From Bacillota bacterium (GTDB lineage: Bacteria; Bacillota; Clostridia; Christensenellales; Aristaeellaceae): a stretch of DNA of 13,693 nt. The position numbers and the translations under genes were made by a program. This document shows positions 6,022 to 11,397 of the stretch, one piece after another. Positions within the stretch are counted from its first letter, which is position 1; every line of letters starts with the position of its first letter. The stretch lies in the NCBI GenBank assembly GCA_023415715.1, contig JAEZJP010000055.1, positions 1-13,693 on the forward strand, read 5' to 3'. The notes below the pieces were generated by a model. It did not search any database, was not told where the DNA came from, and saw nothing but the letters and a program-made list of their open reading frames with translations.

Positions 6022-7431
6022 ATGAAAAACAAAACAGCTTCCTTCCGGATCCTTCTCATTGCCGCAATGCTCTTGTCAGCCTTCAATTTGATCCAGACAC
6101 ATGCAACCGCTGATGTTCTGGCATCCACGTCCATTCCAAGTCAAACTCTTACCCTAGAACCGGGCGATTTCTATTTTAGCGAAAACGGAAATCAAGTCTT
6201 TCTTTTCTCAAGGAACGTTGCAGGATATAAACAATCCCACTATTCGATCTTTCTGGATTGGGCCAGATCTGGCGGCAGCAGCTTTGTGCGAATCCAACTC
6301 GACATTTGGGGTATGGGTTACAAAAGCACAGGGGCGGTGGATGAAACCTGGGCTGCTGCGTGGGAGTGGGTCTTTGATAAGGCGAAGGAGGATGGTATCT
6401 ACATCCTGCCCGTTTTTTCCGGATGGTTCGACTGGAATGCAGGCAGCGGCTACTCCACATGGACTAGGAACCCGCTCAACCAAGCGAACGGAGGGCCTGT
6501 GAAATCGCCGGCTGAACTATTCAATAAAGGTTCCGCGACCCAGACCATGTGGCTGAAATGGATGCAAGATCTTGTGGTACGCTGGCGGGGATATGATAAT
6601 ATCCTTGGATGGGAAATTTTCTCCGAGGTAAATCTTTCCACCGGGGCTTCGGAATCGTCGGGGATTGATTTCGTCAATGCCGCAGCAGCGCTAATCCGGG
6701 CCGCAGACCCTAACCGGCCGATTACCGCCTCCATTGCGGATACGGGAACCTGGTCTAATTTTTACCGCAAAGCGGACATCGATTTTTGCAATATTCACCC
6801 CTACCCGCCATCCGCCAAGCTGGACCGGACGATTGTTGAAGAAGTCGGGAACTGTCTTGAGAAATATAGAAAGCCTGTCCTGATTGGCGAATCCGGCTTG
6901 AATGCCGAAAGCCCGGACAGATATCCGCAAAATGCTCAGACTGGCATAAGGCATGCCATCTGGGCAGCTATTGTTTCAGGTGCCATGAATGGGCGTGCGC
7001 TATATTGGGAAGACAGTTTTGGACTATTCTTTCCCAGCAAGGGCATACCTTGGATGCAGGAATTTAAAACGGCCGAGCTTCCGGCAGCTGAATTTGTCAA
7101 AAACGTTGATTTCACAGGCTTTAAGCCACTCAAAAGCAATGCTTCCAAAGGCGTATGGGGTGCTGCAATCGGCAACGAAAGCAACCTGCTGGGTTGGTAT
7201 CGTGATGCCGGCTGCGAACCGCCGCAATTCACGATGAAGGCGGTCGTTTCCGGCCAAAGCGTGAAAATCACCGTCACGGGCAATGCAGCAAATTGGCAAG
7301 TAGATTTCTATAGCCCGGTGGATGGCGTCACCCTCCTCGGTTCAGCAATGGTTGTCCGAACGGGCAAGACCATCCTTGTTCCCGTGCCAGAATTCCATGA
7401 TGACATCGCCTTTAAAGCAATTGCCCGGTAG
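6022..7431 (+). CDS. Secreted glycoside hydrolase, clan GH-A (cellulase/mannanase-like)
   Basis: A 469-residue exported protein. The signal peptide spans about 1-35 (basic MKNKTASFR, a hydrophobic core to about 23, then a likely cleavage after THATA or DVLA). A TIM-barrel hydrolase domain follows to about 365. FVRIQLDIWG (88-97) and ILPVFSGWFDWN (128-139) are barrel strands. WEIFSEVN (197-204) holds the probable acid/base E202, with serine where most GH5-like enzymes have asparagine. NIHPYPP (257-263) and the strand VLIGESG (286-292) with probable nucleophile E290 follow. Residues 370-469 form a beta-sandwich-like C-terminal domain (LGWYRDAG, WQVDFYSP). Likely acts on a beta-linked polysaccharide outside the cell. 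The start at 6022 follows AAGGAG by 4 bases; the longer frame from 5956 overlaps the GNAT gene. Confidence 0.82.
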   Translation: MKNKTASFRILLIAAMLLSAFNLIQTHATADVLASTSIPSQTLTLEPGDFYFSENGNQVFLFSRNVAGYKQSHYSIFLDWARSGGSSFVRIQLDIWGMGYKSTGAVDETWAAAWEWVFDKAKEDGIYILPVFSGWFDWNAGSGYSTWTRNPLNQANGGPVKSPAELFNKGSATQTMWLKWMQDLVVRWRGYDNILGWEIFSEVNLSTGASESSGIDFVNAAAALIRAADPNRPITASIADTGTWSNFYRKADIDFCNIHPYPPSAKLDRTIVEEVGNCLEKYRKPVLIGESGLNAESPDRYPQNAQTGIRHAIWAAIVSGAMNGRALYWEDSFGLFFPSKGIPWMQEFKTAELPAAEFVKNVDFTGFKPLKSNASKGVWGAAIGNESNLLGWYRDAGCEPPQFTMKAVVSGQSVKITVTGNAANWQVDFYSPVDGVTLLGSAMVVRTGKTILVPVPEFHDDIAFKAIAR

Positions 7432-7464
7432 ATGGCATATGTGCCTTCAAGTACAGGCTGCCGC

Positions 7465-7986
7465 CTATAAATATCGCCGCACCTTCTTCACATAACTTAT
7501 ATAATCCTCACCAAACTCCTTTACGCACCATCTTTCTTCGGAAAGTATGATCCAATGAGCGGATATCTGAAATACAATCAACGCTGCAAGCATTACGATC
7601 GAGTTTGTGAGCAGCACGCAGCCCAAAAAGTATATAAAGTAACCAATGTACATCGGATTTCGGGATATCCGGTATAGCCCGTTCTGATTGATCCCGTTCT
7701 TTCCCGGCTTGGAAAAATGGAATATGGATGCGGTATAAACAATTATGCCTAAACCATATATGGGCAGGCCTATGCCAAACAAAGGACCATCCGTCCCGAT
7801 TCTAAGGAAAAACGGATAAATAAACATAAATAGAGTCGCAATCTGATAGATCAGGTAAGCCGGCTTCTCTTTCCCTTCCATTGGCGGAAAGAAGGCCGCA
7901 CGTTTTAATGAAGCCTTATCCAAAAACCCCAAAACACCATATCTGATCAGCAGAACAGGGACCAGCAGCCAGAATGCGTTCATCAT
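7465..7986 (-). CDS. Isoprenylcysteine carboxyl methyltransferase family membrane protein
   Basis: A 173-residue protein with about four or five membrane segments (4-22, 44-61, 70-90, 112-128, 130-146) and the ICMT/PEMT-type S-adenosylmethionine-binding C terminus. GLYRISRNPMYIGYF (103-117) is the family core, and EERWCVKEFGEDYISYVKKV (150-169) closes it. Bacterial members methylate unknown small molecules or lipids; bacteria lack prenylated CaaX proteins as targets, so the substrate is open. Two adjacent ATGs (7986 and 7983) lie behind AGGTG (7988-7992); the second has the better spacing. It follows the secreted hypothetical gene by 70 bases without a visible terminator and may be co-transcribed with it. 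The 3' end faces the glycosidase gene 33 bases away. Confidence 0.87.
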   Translation of the reverse strand: MMNAFWLLVPVLLIRYGVLGFLDKASLKRAAFFPPMEGKEKPAYLIYQIATLFMFIYPFFLRIGTDGPLFGIGLPIYGLGIIVYTASIFHFSKPGKNGINQNGLYRISRNPMYIGYFIYFLGCVLLTNSIVMLAALIVFQISAHWIILSEERWCVKEFGEDYISYVKKVRRYL

Positions 7987-8056
7987 ACACCTGCTTTCTT
8001 AAGAACAAAAGGTCTGTAAAAATTAGAAACAGCAGGAAGGTCTTAGCAAGTAAGCG

Positions 8057-8668
8057 CTATTTCCAAGTTCCGCCGGAAAAACGGAAAACAGATTTGTTTC
8101 CATCCTGATAAATCAATACAATATCCACTCCCGTTTCAGCCCATGAAACGGATGTTTGGCTGGCATCATCCACAAAAACGCGGTGCGCTGAACGATACAC
8201 CACTTGACCGCCTTTCTTAACTCGAAAAAAGACAGAGTCTTGTTCCTCCAGATAATCGAGCTTCATAACCTCCAATAAATACCTGTCCCGTGACTCGGAT
8301 ATATAAAGGTTTTCACCCGCATTCCGCTGCCAGATATCATCCAATAGGGAGTATGAAGACGTACCGACATCGCTTGAATCCACGATGACCGAGTATCCAT
8401 CTTTCGCCCAGCCAATAGCAGATAGATCCCAAACACGCCAATGATCGGGACACGCATATAACAGTTTACCGGTTTCCATATCAGAAACGGAAAAGTTGAC
8501 GATCGTCATTCTGCTGCTTCGTGAGCCCTGCTCAGTTGAATATACTTCCAGAACGTATGGAGCCTTCATACTTCGGATAGGCGTAAAGTCTGTGCCGGAA
8601 GAAGAAGCTGATGCATCCGTGCAAAGCAATAAGGCCGAAATTAGTATACGCAGCAAAAGGTACATCAT
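8057..8668 (-). CDS. Small secreted hypothetical protein, beta-propeller-like repeats
   Basis: A 203-residue protein of unknown function. It begins with a short signal peptide (MMYLLLRILISALLLCTDASA, likely cleavage around residue 21); C16 does not sit in a good lipobox. The mature part is beta-rich. Two segments have the look of propeller blades: IGWAKDGYSVIVDSSD (85-100) and VSWAETGVDIVLIYQDG (174-190), each with W followed by an acidic/Gly turn and a hydrophobic strand. At this length it would be a partial propeller or another beta fold. The start at 8668 is set by GGAGG (8676-8680), 7 bases upstream, and a promoter at 8693-8722; the open frame continues to 8842 but would lack those signals. 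Divergent from the nucleotidyltransferase gene. Confidence 0.72.
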   Translation of the reverse strand: MMYLLLRILISALLLCTDASASSSGTDFTPIRSMKAPYVLEVYSTEQGSRSSRMTIVNFSVSDMETGKLLYACPDHWRVWDLSAIGWAKDGYSVIVDSSDVGTSSYSLLDDIWQRNAGENLYISESRDRYLLEVMKLDYLEEQDSVFFRVKKGGQVVYRSAHRVFVDDASQTSVSWAETGVDIVLIYQDGNKSVFRFSGGTWK

Positions 8669-8692
8669 TCTTCTTCCTCCCCGTTCTACTGG

Positions 8693-8722
8693 ATTATAAC
8701 CTGGAAAATACAAGGAAATCAA
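8693..8722 (-). promoter_or_regulatory. Promoter of the secreted hypothetical gene
   Basis: On the minus strand, TTGATT (8717-8722), an 18-base spacer and a perfect TATAAT (8693-8698). Predicted start near 8686, leaving a short leader with GGGGAGG. It supports the ATG at 8668 over the longer frame. Confidence 0.6.
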
Positions 8723-8777
8723 TATAAATATAAGATGTCCCGCATTCAAGCTGTTGTCAATTGAGAACTGCTTGCCT

Positions 8778-8806
8778 TTGACCGTTTGCCATTCACATGG
8801 TAGAAT
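8778..8806 (+). promoter_or_regulatory. Promoter of the nucleotidyltransferase gene
   Basis: TTGACC (8778-8783), a 17-base spacer and TAGAAT (8801-8806). The predicted start is near 8813, just ahead of AGGAGG (8823-8828) and the ATG at 8833. Confidence 0.65.
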
Positions 8807-8832
8807 AAGGTAAGTTTTATTCAGGAGGATAT

Positions 8833-9597
8833 ATGCAGACAAGCATTCATATCATGATGGATAGAATTATCGAAATACTATCACACAACAATCCGTCTAT
8901 CTATTTGTTTGGTTCTGTTGTTTTGGACGACTTCAAGCTTGGATGGAGCGATATTGACATCGTATGCCTAACAGAAAAGGCGATGACTATAAAGCAAGCT
9001 GAAGAACTGGTCAGATTGCGGCAGTCCTTGTTGCTTGATTCTCCCGAAAATCCATATTTCAGATCATTTGAGGGCGGATTTATCACTTGGAATGCCTTTT
9101 TGAAAAAGGAAAAGGATCTCGTTGTTTATTGGGGCACAAGCGGGCAACGGATTACGGATGTATATCATTTTGATCCATTTTCCACGATAGAACTGCTTAC
9201 GCGAGGCAGATTGCTTCACGGGCCTGATCATAGGGAAAGGATCGCCTATCCGACACGGGATGATATCGTTCAAGCGGTACAGGAGCACTATAGCACCATC
9301 AGGCACTATGCAAGGGAAACATCAAAAAGCCTCTATTCGGCGGGCTGGCTTTTGGATATCGCGCGGTGTTTATATACCCTGAAAAACAATGATGTCATTG
9401 CCAAAACGCAAGCCGGCAAATGGGCCATCGAGAATATGCTTGTCCCTGATGTTGAGATTATGCAAAGAGCGATTCAGGTAAGGGAAAATCCAATGAAAGC
9501 AAAAGAAGATGAGGAGACGCTTGATTGGCTGGCAACGTTAGGACAGTACATTCAGCAGTTTGCCAATGTGCTGGAGTGTTGGCTTGATATTGCGTGA
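8833..9597 (+). CDS. Nucleotidyltransferase, aminoglycoside adenylyltransferase-like
   Basis: A 254-residue soluble protein with a Pol-beta-type nucleotidyltransferase domain at the N terminus: the GS motif is G27-S28 (YLFGSVV) and the metal-binding aspartates are D40 and D42 (SDIDIV). The rest is helical and resembles the C-terminal domain of ANT(9)/ANT(3'')-type aminoglycoside nucleotidyltransferases (DUF4111), including TKxxAGKWAIE-like KTQAGKWAIENM (191-202). These enzymes attach AMP to streptomycin or spectinomycin, but many chromosomal relatives have no known drug, so resistance is only a possibility. AGGAGG lies 4 bases upstream of the ATG. It is a single-gene unit with its own promoter. 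No clear terminator follows. Confidence 0.78.
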   Translation: MQTSIHIMMDRIIEILSHNNPSIYLFGSVVLDDFKLGWSDIDIVCLTEKAMTIKQAEELVRLRQSLLLDSPENPYFRSFEGGFITWNAFLKKEKDLVVYWGTSGQRITDVYHFDPFSTIELLTRGRLLHGPDHRERIAYPTRDDIVQAVQEHYSTIRHYARETSKSLYSAGWLLDIARCLYTLKNNDVIAKTQAGKWAIENMLVPDVEIMQRAIQVRENPMKAKEDEETLDWLATLGQYIQQFANVLECWLDIA

Positions 9598-9659
9598 ATG
9601 CGTTCTTACACAATGCAGCAATAGTCTTACAATACCTTAGGCAACAACATGATCTGTTA

Positions 9660-9791
9660 TTATTTTACGTTTTCACTGATGGCCTTAGTGAAAAGTTTAG
9701 TCATCTCTTTGGCGCAGGTATTGCCGTCCATATTGCCTTGAAGCAGCTGCCACAGTAATTTATGGGTGGCTTCACCGATGATCGAATCATC
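9660..9791 (-). pseudogene. Remnant of the 3' end of a solute-binding-protein-like gene
   Basis: The minus strand reads 43 codons, starting DDSIIGEATHKLLWQLLQGN and ending AISENVK, before TAA (9660-9662) and a second TAA. This has the look of the C-terminal helices of an ABC sugar-type solute-binding protein: a charged lead-in, a helix with LLWQLLQG, then a helix with CAKEM and TKLFTKAIS. There is no start codon or ribosome binding site. The frame is closed upstream by TAG at 9792-9794, where the preceding codons still read LLLEKAG, so a nonsense change (perhaps from a tyrosine codon) is possible. Nothing recognisable lies further upstream, so most of the gene is missing. The identification rests on pattern only. 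Confidence 0.4.
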
Positions 9792-9903
9792 CTATCCCGC
9801 CTTTTCAAGCAGGAGGGGGGTGGTGTTAGTAGTGAATTTGTATATCCTGCGAAGATAAAGCGTACTCTGAACCCAAGTGCGAAGTGGATTCAACATCACA
9901 CTG

Positions 9904-9923
9904 GCGAAGTTAATAAACTTCGC
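9904..9923. repeat. Perfect inverted repeat (8-bp arms) 3' of the hydrolase gene
   Basis: GCGAAGTT, the loop AATA, and AACTTCGC. It lies 21 bases beyond the hydrolase stop. With no T-run on either side it is a poor intrinsic terminator, though it may protect the mRNA end. The same GCGAAG hexamer occurs at 9849 and 9879. Confidence 0.5.
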
Positions 9924-9944
9924 AAATCACAAACTGTTGTTCTT

Positions 9945-10874
9945 TTAACTGAAGTGATGGCAGAACCAATTAACAATATGGACAAAACGTTCTTCTGTCA
10001 TGGCATGTCCACCATGATATCGTTTGTGCTGTAATTGGTTTCCGGCATTGTGCTTTTCATATATTGGCTTAACTTTTTGGCAGATATAATCAGCGTCTTT
10101 TGAGTATTTATCATTATCGGCAGAAACTATCAATAGTTTACGTGGGGCTATACATTTTATAAGGTCATCAATGTCATATTGCTCATTAAAACCGGGTATC
10201 ACGCTTGCCATTTCAATCCCGACGTTATTATCCATCCTGTTTTTATAAGTGCAGGCGCTTCCGCTTGCGCATCCAAATGAAATCCGTTTATCTACTGCCA
10301 TATGAAACAATAAATTATTTCCGCCATAAGAATGCCCCAGAGTGCCTATTCTATTTTGGTCAACAAAAGCTAATCTCAATAAAACACTTATACCTGCCAT
10401 TGCATCCGAAAGAACAGTCCGTTGCAGTGTATCTCCTTTGATAATTCGATAGCACATTTCATTATAGTGCTGGAGAAAGTCTCCATCGTTTTCAAGTGGA
10501 TGTATTCCGGTCACGCCGGTTCTTCTATCTTCAAAGCATATGGAATCAGGTGATAAAACAACGAAGCCTTTCTGCGCCAACGCTGGACCAAATGCCTGTA
10601 ATGGATTCCCCGCCAAGCCACAGACCTCGCTTTTCCCCAAGTGTCTCTCTCCGTTATGCTGATGATGGATCAAAACAGCGGGGCAGTGCTGATGGCATTC
10701 CGGTATTAGAAGATACGCTGGTATGCGGTTTCCGTCATTATAGTATTCGATGAGCTGCTGCTCATAACCATCTTTTGCTTCAATGTAGAGCACTTTATAA
10801 TCTATAAATTCAGATGGTTCTTTTTCAAGCCCTATTAGTAATTTAATGTTCTGTAGCAGCCAATCATGTTCCAT
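9945..10874 (-). CDS. Alpha/beta hydrolase, dienelactone hydrolase / acetyl-esterase type
   Basis: A 309-residue cytoplasmic serine hydrolase. The nucleophile elbow is GHSYGG (180-185) with S182. The probable acid is D253 or D255 in VSADNDKYSKDA, and the histidine is H290 in GGHAMT. IPAYLLIPE (51-59) and PAVLIHHQHNG (65-75) form the first core strands and the oxyanion region, as in the dienelactone hydrolase and xylan-esterase-like groups that cleave short esters. There is no signal peptide. The substrate is unknown, although deacetylation of plant sugars would suit the nearby glycosidases (inference). The start at 10874 follows GAGGTGG by about 10 bases. The gene is visibly more AT-rich than the rhamnosidase gene downstream, which may reflect separate origin. 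Confidence 0.85.
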   Translation of the reverse strand: MEHDWLLQNIKLLIGLEKEPSEFIDYKVLYIEAKDGYEQQLIEYYNDGNRIPAYLLIPECHQHCPAVLIHHQHNGERHLGKSEVCGLAGNPLQAFGPALAQKGFVVLSPDSICFEDRRTGVTGIHPLENDGDFLQHYNEMCYRIIKGDTLQRTVLSDAMAGISVLLRLAFVDQNRIGTLGHSYGGNNLLFHMAVDKRISFGCASGSACTYKNRMDNNVGIEMASVIPGFNEQYDIDDLIKCIAPRKLLIVSADNDKYSKDADYICQKVKPIYEKHNAGNQLQHKRYHGGHAMTEERFVHIVNWFCHHFS

Positions 10875-10909
10875 ATATGTATCACCACCTCAATAATAGA
10901 TTCAATTTT

Positions 10910-10939
10910 ACTATATCACATATTACGGAAGAAGTCGAA
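10910..10939 (-). promoter_or_regulatory. Possible promoter of the hydrolase gene
   Basis: On the minus strand, TATAGT (10910-10915) is a fair -10 box. The best -35 at an 18-base spacing is TTCGAC (10934-10939), which lies inside the 38-bp palindrome. The -35 is weak, which would suit activation or repression through the palindrome. Confidence 0.3.
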
Positions 10940-10963
10940 GGCATATGCCTTCGACTTCTTCCG
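10926..10963. repeat. Perfect 38-bp palindrome
   Basis: Two 19-base arms (CGGAAGAAGTCGAAGGCAT and its exact reverse complement) meet without a spacer at the central CATATG. It lies between the hydrolase promoter and the tRNA-Leu terminator. No T-run follows on either strand, so it is not a standard intrinsic terminator. It could be a regulator site, a cruciform or RNA-processing hairpin, or a dispersed repeat of the genome. Confidence 0.85.
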
Positions 10964-11070
10964 ATAAAATCTATGGACAGACTTTATGGAAACCATAGGC
11001 AGAATGAAAATATGCACAAAAATCTATGCAGAAACCGGTCTTTGGAGTGATAAACATGGGCATATATAAC

Positions 11071-11106
11071 AAAAATCCGTCTGAAAACTATCGTTTTCAG
11101 ACGGAT
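11071..11106 (-). terminator. Intrinsic terminator of the tRNA-Leu gene
   Basis: A 14-bp perfect stem (11075-11088 with 11093-11106) and a 4-base loop, followed on the minus strand by TTTTTG. It starts 3 bases after the tRNA 3' end, so the tRNA is transcribed alone. Confidence 0.9.
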
Positions 11107-11108
11107 CG

Positions 11109-11193
11109 TGGTGCTGAAAGCGGGACTCGAACCCGCACGCCCAGAGGACAGGGGATTTTAAGTCCCCGGCGTCTGCCATTCCGCCATTTCAGC
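11109..11193 (-). tRNA. tRNA-Leu (anticodon UAA)
   Basis: An 85-nt class II tRNA including an encoded CCA. The acceptor stem GCTGAAA pairs with TTTCAGC, followed by discriminator A and CCA. The anticodon stem GGGGA/TCCCC encloses the loop CTTAAAA, which gives anticodon TAA. A long variable arm follows (GTCC/GGGC stem), as expected for leucine, and the T-arm is GCGGG-TTCGAGT-CCCGC. It reads UUA codons. It has its own promoter and terminator and is convergent with nothing on the left; the rhamnosidase gene diverges from it on the right. Confidence 0.95.
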
Positions 11194-11209
11194 AAAAGTT
11201 ACGTGCATT

Positions 11210-11237
11210 ATCATACCACGTCAGAAGAAAATGTCAA
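11210..11237 (-). promoter_or_regulatory. Promoter of the tRNA-Leu gene
   Basis: On the minus strand, TTGACA (11232-11237), a 16-base spacer and TATGAT (11210-11215). Predicted start near 11203, about 10 bases ahead of the mature tRNA 5' end. Confidence 0.75.
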
Positions 11238-11240
11238 GCC

Positions 11241-11269
11241 TTGATCAAATACAGGAGAAATCCTATTAA
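11241..11269 (+). promoter_or_regulatory. Possible promoter of the rhamnosidase gene
   Basis: TTGATC (11241-11246), a 17-base spacer and TATTAA (11264-11269), almost back to back with the tRNA promoter. The leader to the GTG at 11398 would be about 120 bases. It contains a 10-bp palindrome ATCATATGAT (11316-11325) and GCATCATGC (11371-11379), which might be operator sites. I recognise no riboswitch. Confidence 0.35.
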
Positions 11270-11397
11270 GGGGAGAATTCTATATTTCAATTAAAGGAAC
11301 TGCATCCAATGCCGTATCATATGATGTTCATCCGTGCAGATGTGTGAAGTTCCACGTTTTTATGTATCGAGCATCATGCACTTTTGGAGGTATAGCC

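Larger units (their letters stand above)
9598..9944. other. Gene-poor, apparently decayed interval
   Basis: This stretch between the nucleotidyltransferase and hydrolase genes holds no intact gene that I can support. It contains the likely 3' remnant of a solute-binding-protein gene on the minus strand (9660-9791). It also has a purine-rich AGGAGGGGGG stretch around 9811-9820, three GCGAAG repeats (9849, 9879, 9904) and one perfect hairpin (9904-9923). A plus-strand open frame runs from 9762 to 10034, but its last 30 codons lie on the hydrolase gene and I recognise nothing in it. I find no transposase or terminal inverted repeats. Confidence 0.5.

Noticed and set aside
9762..10034. A 90-codon plus-strand open frame in the gene-poor interval
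   Set aside because: No ribosome binding site precedes the ATG, the last third overlaps the convincing hydrolase gene on the other strand, and I recognise no motif. Its first part lies antisense to the solute-binding-protein-like remnant.
11026..11244. A 72-codon plus-strand open frame across the tRNA-Leu gene
   Set aside because: It reads through a complete tRNA gene and its terminator on the opposite strand, so it is an accidental open frame.
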